A stretch of 64,000 nucleotides of DNA, taken from positions 1 through 64,000 of the forward strand of contig RXIC02000147.1 of assembly GCA_003952965.2 (NCBI GenBank), written 5' to 3'. Made by a program: the position numbers and the translations under genes. Shown in pieces: positions 44,333 through 57,888 of this stretch (the first letter of the stretch is position 1; each line of letters starts with the position of its first letter). The stretch is from Morella rubra. Its lineage: Eukaryota; Streptophyta; Magnoliopsida; Fagales; Myricaceae. The notes under the pieces are model-generated. The model did not search any database and was not told where the DNA came from. It saw only the letters and a program-made list of their open reading frames with translations.

Positions 44333-47285
44333 CTATTTGAAGAACACCAAAATAGGTCTGTTGAATCCAGTTTTGCTGCCTGATAAGCTGCAAGTTACGT
44401 CTTCTACCCTTCTAAATCCAATCTGCAATTGCGTTGAATATCAGTTTCCACAGTTATCAAAGAGCGAAAAAAATAATAAAATGATAATAAACATTAGATA
44501 TCTGAGGCCATAAACAAACATCTAAACCAAGTGCCTATAACCGACTTCCAGTTATAGGAGTTTGAATTTCAATACTAGTGCTAGAAGAGATCATCTACCA
44601 TACCTTATCCAGAAGTATTTCACGAAAATGTTCTGGACGGTAAATAATACTCTTATAGTTAATCGATGTTGTCTGCAAAACGAGTAAAAAGCAATGCCTT
44701 AGATCCTCAGACGATTTAAACGAGCAATAAAAATTTGTGGCATACTATTTTATATCTACAGCCTCAAACCACATTTCTTTATCGTCAACATCATCTACAA
44801 CTACTGCGTGCAAAAGAAGGGTTCACAGCATCCTTTCAAATTACTCCACACTCAATAGTTAATTAGTTGTTTATTCATATAATAGCTTTCGCTTAGAAGT
44901 TCAAAAGAACTATTTACCTCGGAAACAAGACGATTGTTTTCATATGACTTCCAAGGTTGAGGTTCCAACACAAAAACGCCACCCTGCTTGAGAAAAGAAT
45001 AACATCTGAAGGTCATATTTCATAAAATAAGTTGGCAGCGCTCAAAACCAAAACTATTCACAGCCAAACCCCACAACAATTCAAGGACAAAATAGAATGA
45101 TCATACTTAAGACAATGTAAACAACCATTACCGGAAGAAGCAGTCTCCAAACCTTAATGTAATGTAATTCATCGCCCCAGTTAAGATGAACCCATTTTGT
45201 TACGCTCAAACTGCAATGCAAGAGTACGAAAGTATTTCACCAAGCACGATGAAGCACATGAACTATAATATGAGTGCTTCTATAAGGAGCACCATTTCCT
45301 ACCCGGTTATAACCTATCCTTAGAATATTTGCTGGCTAGATAAAATAGGAATTTCATAAAGGCTCCACAAAATTGAGGCAGATACGTGATAAAGGATAGG
45401 GGAGAAAAGCAAACACACACTTGGAGTGGCATAGAAGCTTTTGCAAGAAACCTATTGCCTAGCTCTGAAAGCAAGATTCCCTTATTCTCTTCCTTTTTCC
45501 TTCCCATGGAAATAATATAGCCAAGAAAAAACTTACCAAAGAATTGTGTCATAGTGCTTTTCGGGCTGCCACCGACTCTGGACGAAATTTTCTTGTTGGA
45601 AAGAGACTCTGCCAAACAGATCTCTTTCCATCAAAGGAGAAGAAATTTCTTTTGTCTCTTTGCTGGGAGATGCAGTAACACTCAGCTCCATAGCATCTGC
45701 ACTCCTTGAAACCTCCAATTTTGATGCCTTTAGATGCATCTTCTGAGCATGTGCCATTCTCACAAATTTTTTTAAATGCCAGTATGCGTCCTCTATCCTA
45801 TCTGGGACACATTTAGGAAGTCACATTAAGACAACCCCTGGTGTCTGTCAATTTCAAGAGTGAAAATTTCTAGAATTTAGCACACCACTTTCCACGTGCT
45901 AATTTTAACTGACAAAAACAACAATCATCTAGGTCCTACTTGCCCAACATGAAATAAGAAGATGTTTTTACTTAGAAAATAAATAAATAAGATGTTTAGA
46001 TTGGCATTGGCCCAAGTTTCTCAAAAAGAAAGAGTTGAAATTGGTTCTTAATTCTTATCCGAGTCAGACACACACAACTCTGTCGCATCTCAAACTAAGA
46101 AAGTATCAATCTTGGGAAACGTTTGTCAGCTTTTTTAGCTGAGGCCAAAACAAGCCCACAGCTATAATACGGACAAGTTACATACATGTGAACAGCTCCA
46201 AGGTCCTTTAATCTGACACATGACTATAGAACATCAGTTATCAGGACATCTCAATCTGCATCGAGTCTGCTGAAGTTTTGACACCTCTAGGACATAATGC
46301 TAAAGGATGTAACAACAGAAATGAAGAACAGTGCATGTACGCATGCACCTGCATGTCAAACAGAGTGAGGAACACAGCCTTTTATTTTCAAAGTATGACG
46401 AACATTTCCTTTTCCAAGATTTCCAACAGGTGAAAATATGAAGCAACAGGAGCATCGAGCGAAGTGGATTATTTCAACTTGCATAAAACTTTTCAGCAAC
46501 AAAGAACAAGATGAATAGAATCTTACTAGAGTCAATGTCAATTCCAAGGATGCTCCGGCAGTGAAAATTCTTAGCTGTACAGAAAGAAACTCATCATTGT
46601 GAGACCTACAATTAGATACATCACATGTGATGTGTACTCTACACTCACGCAGCACCTCACACTCAATACATAATTGTTAGACTAGAACAGAAAAACATCA
46701 CTGAATGACGACTGCAACCAAAAAAGACTTGAAATTCGCAAAACATATATGCAATATTAAAGAGATATTTCAACCAAGAAATGGTTACCAATCAGGATGG
46801 TCATAATCCCACTGTTGCAACCAATATCAAGACAATCCTTGTCTTCAAACCATTCCTTTTTCAAAACCTTTAACCGAGGATCTTCCTTCAAGTCCTGACC
46901 TATCTGGACATCAAATAAATAGCTACAGTTAACAATTTTACAAAGTCATGTGCATTGAAAACCACTCCCAACTATTCCAGAGAAAAAGCAAACGCTGAAT
47001 TAACACCCAAAATTCCCAATGTACACATGCAAATTCTCTCCTAGTATTTCAAAAGGCATTTTTTTTCAACTCTGAGCAAGCAAACGGAGCTGTTAAAGTT
47101 TCAACTGCTTTGGGAAAAGAAAAAGAACAGCGGACAAAGAGAATTACTCGGTAGCCGTAGTAGTTTCTGTAATTTCCGAAAGGAAAAACCTCTTTGCGTT
47201 TTCTCTTCCTCGGCTGCTTCATTTCTTTTTCTGCTCCTGCTGCTTCCTCTTCTTCCTTCTCCTTCTCCTTCCTCTTCTCCTCCAT
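44333..47285 (-). CDS. Bin3/MePCE-type RNA methyltransferase, right-arm copy with damaged exon 5
   Basis: This is the mirror of 20,107-23,063, with exons 47285-47148, 46903-46789, 46574-46527, 45801-45537, 45210-45132, 44983-44918, 44672-44604 and 44422-44333. All splice borders are conserved. Exon 5 is 79 nt instead of 88: the part coding for the conserved run after WGDE is replaced near 45,157-45,170, so GLITLFS becomes a shorter LHYI-type string. The change is a multiple of three, so the frame continues to the normal stop and gives 289 residues. Intron 4 next to it also differs between arms near 45,245. The altered motif is invariant in the family, so either this allele is impaired or, more likely, the sequence is locally wrong. 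Confidence 0.88.
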
Positions 47286-47757
47286 TTTCTTTTGCTCTTT
47301 CTTTTCTGAAACTACTCGGTAACTCAACCCAACGTTGAGAAGGAGAGAGGGAGAGACGAAGGGATTCACAGCGTTTTTTGGGTGGGACGGTACGGTAGGG
47401 TTTAAGGCTTGAAGCTAATTGAAGGCCAGTTTCGCTCATTCTCTCCTTTTACTTTTCTTTCACCTCTTGTTTTTTGGGCCTGGGAAAATAAACTTGAAGT
47501 CGAAGGACCATCGGGTAAAAGCGTATGGGCTACAGAAAAGAGTTGGGGAGTATAAAACTAAACTTTTGAATAATTGTTGTGCCGTGAGGGGAATGGGGAT
47601 CATGTGTCTGAGCCCGAGGCCTGATGAAGAGATGATGGAGGCACAGCTCCCTGCTATAGAGTCGGTAGACCATCATAATTAAGAAATAAATATATTTTTC
47701 ACTCAATTGTAAAAAAAAAAAAATACACTTTTTATTGATCAATTATAGGAGGTTTCA

Positions 47758-48063
47758 CGTATTATATCCTAAATTATCTACTTTGAAATATTGCACCCTT
47801 CAACTACCAAGTTTATATATTTTGCACTTTCCTTCAAATCTTTTTATCAAATTAAACTAAAAAATAACAATAATACCTCTAACCTATTTTGTCGATTGAG
47901 AGCATTGTCGTAAGTCTAATAAATCATATAGGGCATTATTGTCATTTTAAGTGCACAAAAACTCAATTTCTTTTCAAATTAAAGAAAAAATTTGAATGAA
48001 GATTCTAAGTATGAAGTTAGAAGATGCAATGTGTCCAAAGTTAGTAGTGTAAGATATAATACG
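47758..48063. mobile_element. Mirror copy of the 306-bp MITE-like element
   Basis: This is the reverse complement of 19,330-19,635, of the same length, with both inverted-repeat ends present. It lies upstream of the right-arm methyltransferase gene. Confidence 0.65.
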
Positions 48064-48839
48064 ACAAATATTACATAACTGATAGGTAAAAATATATTCA
48101 TTCTTAAAATTAAAAAGGCATTTAATGAAAGTTTACCAAAGGTAGATCCAGCCGGTGCGTCATTTCATAACCTGCCTTCGTTAAACCATGACAAAAGTAA
48201 CTTATGTTCGAGCCTGGGAATACCATCACTCAAAAAGGAAATTGTTTGGGTTTAACATAGTCGTTTTGATCACAAAGAGGCATTTGATCATAATTATAAA
48301 AGTCAACCATATGATATCTAAGAAGGAAAATACAGCTTTCCTTTTAAAAATAAATTATTCATGTAGTCTATTGTCAGACGGTTAAGCTGTCATTCCTCTT
48401 AAAATCAAGTGGCATCAAGAGAGCATCACTTAAGTCGTTTATGATATTCGATATTGCACCCAATAAGCTCGCTCCCTACGAAAACTCCAACAGTCATAAA
48501 GGCCAAACAAAACAAGAAATAGAATTATGAGATAAATACACTATACACCCTTCAACTATAAGAGTCTTAGTACTTTGCAGAGTTGTTCAGCCAATCGGCG
48601 GTGAGCAATTAAACCGCCCCTGCTAGGTGGCTACTACAACCCAACGGTGGCGAGGACGGTTGGGATTTCTATGAAATCCCAGTGGGTTTTGCGGTGGTGG
48701 TAGCCGTGTCCCCACCAACACCAGCAAGGACACCACTCCCACTATTTTTTTTTTTTAAAAAAAAAGTAGTACTATTTTATAAAACGACGCATTTGGTTAA
48801 TACATTTTTTTTTTAAAGGGAGCTTCAAAACATTGCTTC

Positions 48840-49060
48840 TGGAATTTGCAGGTCTCCTCTCCCTCAACTCTCCTTGCCGAGACGACACCCCAGCCCCTAG
48901 GCTCCCCCCCGCCTGGCCGCCCCTCTCTCCCTAACTCAATCTCTCTCTCCCAGCCCAAAGTGGGGAGCTGCCCTCACTGAAATCACACCACTAGTAAGGG
49001 GAACCGCTCCTAGCAGAGGCAGTGGCTAAATTTGGCATACCCTCGAGGTAATAGCGATGT
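48840..49060. repeat. Right-arm counterpart of the scrambled GC-rich block
   Basis: This C-rich tract on the + strand corresponds to 18,345-18,610 but has its shared words in a different order and a different length. Flanking sequence on both sides returns to clean mirror symmetry, although the MITE-type sequence beside it (about 49,080-49,200) also lacks a full partner on the left. Confidence 0.65.
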
Positions 49061-49735
49061 CAGTTAGGGGAACAACCTCCCAATTTACACCATTACCCAC
49101 CCTTAGTACTGTGCACCCCAAACTAATATTGTTGTCACATTACACACATTAATATTGATTTTAAAAGATTTGCACCATTGTTTAAAAATTTCCATCAAAA
49201 TGAAGAAATTTTTTTTTTTTTATTTTTGACTCTTGAAATTACGATTTTATCCTCGTAAAAATTAAACTATAAAAAAATTGTCATTTTATGCACCAAAAAA
49301 TCATTTTCATTCAAATTGACAAAGATATGCAAAGTATCTGATATTAATAATTGATAATTGTAATGTGATAAAATAATAGTTTGGAGTGTAAAGTATCAAT
49401 ATCCACGTAATTGGAGAGTGCCAAGTATATTTATATCTAAATTTATAAATCATCTAATGACATATTGGCCAGAGACAGCATAAGTATTTTGCAAGAACTT
49501 TCAATTTGAATACATGGAGAAAAATAAGTAAACAGATTAATTTATGTTCCAAACTACAATGCCGTAAAACCAATGGCAAGATCCCTGTAACAATAATCAT
49601 TATGGAGATCGCTGTTATCTTATCTACAAAATGGGATTTGATACATTCTCTAATGACTTCAACGAATCGTTTGGGCCCGATATTCCAATCTCATTGTCAC
49701 AACCTTGCCATGTTTTGTTTTCCCCCCCCTAAAAC

Positions 49736-52700
49736 TCACTCCAACTCCTTCACAAAATCAACATTATCTACAAAAACCTGCAAAATGGACAAAGAAGCAC
49801 CAAACTAAATGAATCACGCCAATAGATGAAAACATCAGGAGCTACTCTTACTAGACAAATCCAAGTCCCAAATTGATCAAGAAAAAGATGACATTTTCAC
49901 AAGTTCATAGTGAACTTTCCTACATGCGTGTCAGTTGGATAGTGTTTATGATCGTTAGATGACCTAGTCTTTGGTTTTGATTCTTCTATTGTGCCGAAGT
50001 ATATGAACGAAGAATTGTCTTCTGAGTAGTGTCAAATTAAGCCAAGCTCACTTCTCCGTAAATGAACCCTAAGGCTTCCCTTTGAAAGTATGCCTCAAGC
50101 TAAAGCCTAAAGGTAGAAGCCTTCCACTAGTTCGCAAACATATTTTAACCAGGTACTTTAAAGAACAACCACCCCCCCCCCAAAACACAATATTGTACAT
50201 GTTGCGTTCTGAACTATGCTTCACAGTTCTAGCAGAGGTGAAAAGTGCAGTGGATGCAGAAAATGCCTCATCAAGTTACACATGCAAGCGCTGTTCAGAA
50301 GAAAAAAAAAGGGTCCTTGAACACAGGCATGAAAACATAAAACATTTATAAGCCATACCGTCTTCCAACCGTCAGGATCCAAGCATGCGGTAATCTTGGT
50401 GTTGATACCCGGTAATGGACCAGGTTCCCGTGTAATCTTCCCCCCTACGAGTTTAATAGCTTCTGCAGTTCTATAGACATCATCTGTGCCTATTGCAATC
50501 TGCAAGGATGAAAGAAATCAGTCACCAAACGGAAGAGAGGTGGGGGTGAAGAGGGGAAAGAGTATAGTTTCCTACCTGCGCATAGCCATTTCCTTTCTCA
50601 TATTCGGTGACCCCATAGTTGAATGTCAATTCTAGAACAGCACTTTTATCTTCAGGTCCATAACCCATCATTGCTATTGTATACTAAAGAAGCAAAAAAC
50701 CACGAGATTATGTGAATAAGGCAGAAATGCACACAGAAACTAATTACCAAGAACGCTTCGTGACTCTTGAGAGCAAACATTTTAACTGAATGGAAACTAA
50801 GAGTCCAAGAGGATGGTCCCGCAGAAAGCCCCATACAGGCATCTCTTCATCACAGTCCAATACAGCTTAACCATAATTTACTAAAATTGACTGTCGAAAG
50901 ACAACAGCGCCTACCTAAACAGAGCAAAAAATGGATTTCTTTTAGTGGCTAACTCACCAATAGATTTCCTTAGGTATTATTGGTATTAAGCATTACTGAC
51001 ATGATTTCTCTGTGCAGCACTAACTCATCAATGGATTTCCTTAGGCAGATAATCTTCTAGCTATAAATTCTCATGATGAAAGAGTAGGGAATGACCAGTA
51101 TTGAATGTAGGTATATGCAACTATTTCCATGTTCAGGTGAGTCAAATTTGATCCCCTTGTTGACACAGCAACACTATTAAGTATCCGTGTGTCCTCACTA
51201 CATAGGTCAGTTAAAAGAGTAGAATGCTTCGTGAAAAAAAGGCATGAAGTTAGAGGCATCAAAAACTCCCCTACCAATCTAGTAAAGATCCAAATTTGAA
51301 CAATTTTATCTGTTACCAAAGTAGATTACTACGCAAAGATATAGCTCAATCTATTAGTCCAAACAAAGATGCCAAGATACCTTATACTCTGGATTATCAC
51401 GTTTGCGAAGAAGTTCCATGCCAAAGGCCTACATAAAAGAAGGGGACGTGGATTGAGCACTATATACATGATTTAATATAGAAATGGTCATTTCAGCTTA
51501 ACTTAGCCAATGAGACTGCAAATTCCCAATATTGCGGAGAAAAAATTCTCACCTTCTCATAAAAATTTATGGAACGGTCAAGATCACCCACACGAAGCAT
51601 GACTTGACACAAGGGCTCAGGAGTAGGTCCCCTCTCCAAAAGTTCAAACTTGTAACCATCGAAGTCCTCGACAAACGCAATCACTGTGCTGCCACCTTTG
51701 ACTGGACCAGGTTCTCGGGTTACTTTGCCACCCTTAGCCTTTATGAGCTCCACAGTCTTGGCAACCTAATCAGAGACCACAAACATAAAATTCCAGTGCA
51801 ATTCTGGTTAGAAACAACCATCTAGAGGACAGTCGCATATGCGATAAAAGCACAATATTAAAGAGCTCGCAAACATGAGGGTTAAAAAAGCATTAAAGAA
51901 AATTATACCATGTGATTTAAGAAAGAAGATATGAGAAGTCATTCAAGAATAGGAACTTACATCTTCGACAGCAATACCAAAGTGACCAAATCCAGTCCCA
52001 ATATCATACTTGTCAATCCCATAATCTGGAAGCATCAATAAAAATAAATATAAACCAAATGCACCATCAAAAGGTACCAACACCACAGTAATTTTTGCAA
52101 TAAACTACATGAAAGGACAAAGAAGAGTTATAATCTTGGCAGTTCAGTAATTTATGAAAGGGTAATAAAGCTCGGAAATACAAAGCTCTAGTGAGATGGC
52201 CTACTGTAAGTGAGTTCAATAACAAAGTGAGAATCTTCAGGTCCGTATCCAAGAAAGGCGTTTGTGTATCTCTCCTCTGGTATGTCACGTTTTCGCAGCA
52301 GTTTCATCCCAAGGCACTCTGTGTAGAATCTGCGATCACCAGACAAGTATATTTCACCCCACGTTACTCTCATTCTAGTTGTTTAACAGAATAGATGGCA
52401 TATAAGACAAGATAGAAATTCACGTTACACAGAAAAGGCATACTTTATGGTTTTGTCCAAGTCTCCAACGCGGTAAACAACATGGAGCATTCTTCGGTTG
52501 TCTTTCTTGACCCAGTCTAAGACATTTTCTTGTGTCGCAGCTGTGCTTGCTTGGGCTGCATTTCCTGCTGCAACCACCCCCATGCTATGACCCTCTCCTC
52601 TCAACAGCTTAGCAGTTTTCAGACCAAAGGAATGTGTCTGTGGAACAGCTGGAAAACAACTCAGGATCATTAACTTAGCTTAAAATTCCTGAAACTGGCC

Positions 52701-53556
52701 AACGAACAATATTCAAGTGTTTTCTATGCCATAGCATACCATTAGACGCAAGGTTTCTAAAAGGATGAGAAGTGTGTATGGGCATAGATCATGATGATAA
52801 ATAATGTGAAAGATACACTAACGCTGCAACTACCTAATAAGGAAGAAAGGAGAAGTAGTAAATGTAATGTAATAACGACACAGCTTTTAACAGAGTTCCG
52901 AAACTGTATTAGCTTAAGCTTGATACGCAGATACACACTCCTGAAATTGAACTTCAATTCCACCGGAATAAAAAAAAAAAAAAGAAAAAGAAATTGAACT
53001 CACTTGAATGCAAATCTTTAATTGAAAGAAACATAGCAGACTGAATTGTTGGCTTTCATGTGTACCACAGTGAAGGCTTCAGTTTTTCATACCGGCCCAA
53101 TCCTTATACTGACTTCTTACATTGGCAACCCATATGCATATATCCGTGTGCGTGGGTGGAAATAGCTACATGTACATATTATGTTTTTGTTGCAAAAACC
53201 TTCGGTTAATTCTGTGTTATAAATCAATTCTATTGCCAATTATCCAAGCGTAGTTTCTACAATTCCTCAGTACGACAAAGACCACTAGATACGACCAAAA
53301 AACAACTCGGGAAGCCCCCAGTCAATTTGCAAGCAGATCCTTAGAATGCATTACCAAAGCAGAGAAAACTCTAGGGCTCAATAAAAAAGTAAAACCAAAG
53401 GAAGAATAAGCCAACAGGGGTTTTACCGCTACCCAGATGCAACATAGAGAGACGGCGAGAGGGGTTGGGGGAAGAGAGAGCAAAGCGGAGGAGAGGCAAT
53501 TTCAGCGACGATAGAGAAGGTCGAATCGTGGACGCCATCGGTATTATCCGAACCAT
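49736..53556 (-). CDS. GLX1: Lactoylglutathione lyase (glyoxalase I), right-arm copy
   Basis: This is the mirror of the gene at 13,925-17,745. Every exon lies at 67,481 minus the left coordinate: 53556-53427, 52648-52444, 52329-52205, 52025-51961, 51765-51553, 51428-51381, 50683-50576, 50499-50359 and 49777-49736. The start, splice borders I checked and stop are preserved, giving the same 358-residue protein with a transit-peptide-like N-terminus and two glyoxalase domains. The only differences I noticed are in introns, for example homopolymer length near 52,970. Two copies this close in both exons and introns would be either a very recent duplication or one locus represented twice. Confidence 0.94.
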
Positions 53557-54246
53557 CTCAACTCGGTCCGCGCAATATTTTTGCCGGGCGGAAATATACC
53601 TCTGTGCCAAATTCACTGTGGCTCTCTGTGTGAGGAGCGAGGGACGAAGGTGAAGGATAAGCTTTCTACAATTTCGTTTTTGTTTTTTGTTTCCGTTTTG
53701 TTTTTTTCTCTTCTTTTCCTGAATAAAGGGGAAAGAATGGGAATAAAGGGAAAATGTGGGGTCGCGTTCTAATTTCTAAAGCTTCTTCTCCGGGGGGGGG
53801 ATTTTTGACTTTTCCTTTGTACAATGAAGCAGTGGAGAGTGGTGTATGGTGGAAGGGGTTCTTGATTCGATTGCCGTACTGGCGAACGGAGTTCACGAGA
53901 CTCGCCACGCCGCCACTCCAGCTGTTTGTTTACCGAGTTTCCTTATCCACATCAGAGCATTCTATCCCTTACCCCCCGAGTTTTCTATAATTTTTTTTTT
54001 TGTTATTATACAATAAAAGTAAGCATTGATACTTTCAAAACTTTAACTAGATAACTAAATAACTAAATTTTATCATATTTTTTGTTTTTATTTAAAATTT
54101 TGGAGGATATAATCAAATTTATCAGCTCAATAATATATAGTGATTGATTTTATCTCGTCAAGCTATCCAAGTAATAATAATTCTACTAACCATAGAAAGT
54201 TTATAGAGAAATTACATTTTACACTTTTTAATTATTATTTATTTTG

Positions 54247-54424
54247 TAATTTAGGCCTCAAACTACTAATCTTGACTCATTATACTTTAAACTCTCGATA
54301 TATTTACGCTCAAGTTAAGATCTCAACGTCAAACTTAATAAAAAGATGAGAAATATAGCACAATTTTAATGATTAATAATTTAGAGTGTAATGTGTTGTG
54401 CTTGATAGTTTAAGGTGTAAATTA
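54247..54424. mobile_element. Mirror copy of the small MITE-like element
   Basis: This is the reverse complement of the element at 13,057-13,234, at the position predicted by the arm symmetry, with the same inverted-repeat ends. It lies upstream of the right-arm glyoxalase I gene. Confidence 0.6.
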
Positions 54425-55225
54425 AGAAATAAGTTGTATATAAAAAAATGCAAAAGTGTATTTTTTTAAAAAAAAATATTTATTTCCAAGAAAATGCATA
54501 TTTTTTTTTTTTAAAAGCAAGAAATGCTTAGAAAATGCATAATTCAGTTTGGCTTTTGTTGCATAAAAATATGATTTGATTGTCGTATTGACTAAATTAA
54601 ACGACTATCATTTATTTTGTACCTGTTCGGCTATTTAGTTGAACCCGTTAATTGGCCCAGTTCCCTAGAGAGCCTGCTCACCCTTTAGCACTGAAGAGTC
54701 CACAGGCCCACTCTCATTACTACAAGCCCGTGACCTGGCTATAGGCTGTACCTGCTTGGGCCGAAATTTAAACCGGCGAGACAAAATAGAGGCTTTGACG
54801 TTTTATCAATGGAACCTTAAAAGGTAGGTCCATGTTTGGAATCAGGGCTGGGTATTTCTTTTCTTTTCTTTCCTTTTTAACATTTTGTTTGTCTTATAAC
54901 TTGATAAGAAGTTTACTATGATCCAAATTATTCTAAAAATAATAATTAATAGTAGAAGATCAAACCTAACAGTACACCCTCCAAAACCAAGGTTTAGGTC
55001 TCAAATCAGGTCTATAATAAATTTTGCAAAATATAAATTAAAACCCAAAATGACCTAAGTCAGATCTATTTACAAAGCATGCCCTAAAAGATCTGTATTC
55101 AAAACGGTATCTAGCAAAATCAGGATCCCCATTATCTTTGACAAATCAAATCCTTCAATCTCAAATCGTTATATTCATTGAGAATATATCTTTGGATTTT
55201 TTTACAGTCAATGGAAAAAAACACA

Positions 55226-56111
55226 TATTTCGGTAAAACATATACACTCCAATCTTTACAAGGATTATCTCAAGCAGAAGAAAAATAATAATAAAAATAA
55301 ACAAATCTTTCGTCTTGATCTTTAGAGGATCGGAGGATCAAATTGTCTAATATGCCGTTTGCAATCAAATTGAAATAAAAGTGGGATTCTGCATGGCAAA
55401 CATCCTATTCAAAAAGAAAAAGAAAAAAAACCACTAAGAAAGATCTCCTTCATAGCTAATTAGCCTAATCCTTGACCCATTGATGGAGGTTTTCTCTTAG
55501 TTGTGTTGCACACACTTATCCTACATTAGTGTAACGGTAAGTTAAAAACTTGCTCTAGACAATAGGATTTAAATTCACATTCATCTCTATATACATTTTA
55601 TCTAACAAATAGAGGTTTGAGCTTCCAACCATTGATCCAGCTCTCTCAGAAGTTTAACAGGCCTATAGATAGCAATATTTTGGTAAAAAAATGTACACTA
55701 TAATCTTAAAAGGATTGTAATAACAAGTCTCAAGAAGAAAATAAACAAATCTTTCATCCTGGTCATTGGAAGATCGGGGGATCAAATTGTCTAATATGCC
55801 ATTTGCAATCAAATTGAAATAAAAAGTGGGATTCTACAAGGCAAACATCCTATTCTAAAAAGAAAATAGAAAAAAAAAAAAAAAAAGGTCTACAACTAAG
55901 AAAGATGTCCGTCATGACTAATCAGCCTAATCTTTGATTGAATGATTGATGGAGATCTTCTCTTAATTGGTGTTATATACATCTATCTCACAACACGTGT
56001 AAGATAAGTCAATAATTTGCTCACAAACGATAGGATTTTGAATCTAACAAATATAACTCCGGGCTTCCAACTATTAATCCAACGCTAGCGGAGGTTTAAG
56101 AGGGCTGGAGA
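55226..56111. repeat. Mirror copy of the diverged tandem duplication
   Basis: This is the reverse complement of the two-unit repeat at 11,370-12,255, with the same unit lengths and the same differences between units. The duplication of the 430-450 bp unit therefore predates whatever created the two large arms. Confidence 0.85.
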
Positions 56112-57860
56112 TAACAAGATATAGTCGGGTCCTCGTCGCATTCATGCATGCCATTATCTTAGGAATAAAGAACAGTCGTTTATGAAAGCGTTATATCACC
56201 TTATATCGCTTTGAATTTTCCCATATGGGGTGCGTAACGTGTGGGTTTCGTATAATAAAGGATATCATTCTATGCCGCAATAAATGCCTGAACTTGGTGT
56301 GAAGGAAGATGATGGGCCGCTATAAAAAATGACCACACATATTTGTTTCTTTCCCTCTGGGGGGTGGGCGGCTAATAATGACAGCCTAATGTTTGTAGCG
56401 TCAACAAGTAGCCACGACATCTATATGGTTGATTGGTTTGACGTGCTTCACCTTAATCCTTGGGATGATTCTTCTATATTCATGAGCAACCATAAGCATC
56501 TTTTAGTTGCGGCAATCCCTTCATAATGTACGGTTTCTAGGTAATTAAATTATATTATCAGAAAATTACATTAACTATGGGCATGTAAGATCTAGGGACT
56601 ATAAACAACTTATTCATTTACAAACAAAATCGAAAGCATGTTCGTTTGATTTTCTATGAGAGACTTCAATACAAAGGATGAGCAACACTAATCAATCCAA
56701 AAAGTTATTTGTTGATTATCAAAATAAAATTTAGAATAATCCTAAAAGGTTAGCTTAGGCGATCAAGACTTAAAATTTAAGAATTTGCTCTCCTTTAAGT
56801 CTCAAGTCCGAATATCTTTAAATGTAAACAATTCTTCAAGATTACTCTTATATTAAACCCATTCCGATGTGATAAATCTCGTACAACTATAAAGTTCGCA
56901 GCTCTTCCTTTCGGGCAAGTCACGAGTTTCATCTTACAGCCAGAATGCCCGAATTATATGGTTGACTTCCTGGCCCTTATTGATCACAAGACTTTTGCAC
57001 CTTTTCTTGTTTTTTTGAAATAATCCTTGGAGCTGGAGGTAACCAATAACCGGCCATGTTTCCCCCATGCAAGTTGTTTTGGATGGGAAGGCATCTGGTT
57101 CTGGACGGAGCAATACCGACAAAAGAAGGCTCACATTTTATAACTTGAAACGAATACAATCGACGCATGTAGAGCTGAGGTGCTGAGGTGAGGAGGTGGG
57201 GGTGGGTGCCATGAAGTAAAGGTGCAATGTGATCTGTAAGTTTGTCTAAGCTGATGTGACTTTGGAGGCGTAAGATGCGGGGTAGGTGCAGAAAGCCATG
57301 TCATCCCAGTCCTCTCGAGGACCGACACGTTTGTTATGGCTGTCCCGGTTCGTCCCTGGATGAGTGCTTTCTTGCCTGTCCTTTCGCCTTTTTTGGCAAG
57401 AGGATAAGCACTGCTCACTCTGAAGCTATTGTCATCCTGCAGTCACTGTATCTCTCGTGTTGATACAGCAGGCGGTTGGTTTGCAAAATTATTTTAAAAT
57501 ATATTTTTATTCAATAAAATTCATCATAATAAATATTTAAAATTTTAAAATTTTATATACAAATATCAATACGTTTTAAAAAATCTATAACAATTTTTTA
57601 TATAAACTTTAATATTTTTTAAAAAAAATTATAACAAATCATCTTTTTTTATATTTTTTCACCTTATTCTAATACTTTTTTATTAAACAATTACATCACA
57701 TTATCTATTTCTACATCTTTTTACAAACTCCAATACAAATTAAATATCTTTAAAATATTTTACCAATTTTACACAAAAACCTATAAAACTCTGATCTACG
57801 TAAATATTCACAATTCTATCAAAATCCTAAAAATTTTAGTACTTGTTTAGGATTGGATTT

Positions 57861-57888
57861 GAGCTTGAGCTTGAGATTGAGATTGAGA
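57861..57888. repeat. Hexamer microsatellite (gagctt / gagatt)
   Basis: Two gagctt units are followed by two full gagatt units and a partial one. The left arm shows the mirrored run at about 9,608-9,640 with one unit altered (aagttc in place of the expected unit), which marks the zone where the left arm begins to degrade. Confidence 0.75.

Larger units (their letters stand above)
47286..49735. other. Intergenic region between methyltransferase and glyoxalase I, right arm
   Basis: This is the mirror of 17,746-20,106. It has the methyltransferase leader, the 306-bp MITE-like element, a GC-rich patch at 48,590-48,740, an A/T homopolymer junction at 48,745-48,770, the scrambled C-rich block and MITE-type sequence near 49,080-49,410. 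No coding sequence is supported. Confidence 0.7.
53557..57480. other. Intergenic region upstream of right-arm glyoxalase I
   Basis: This is the clean mirror of 9,951-13,924. It contains the small MITE-like element, the diverged tandem duplication and unrecognised open frames. One of these, at 56,329-56,526, is broken in the left arm by a small difference near 11,115, and I do not recognise it. Confidence 0.65.

Noticed and set aside
56329-56526. A 65-residue open frame with a protein-like composition
   Set aside because: No recognised family, no splice context, and it is interrupted in the left arm by a small difference.
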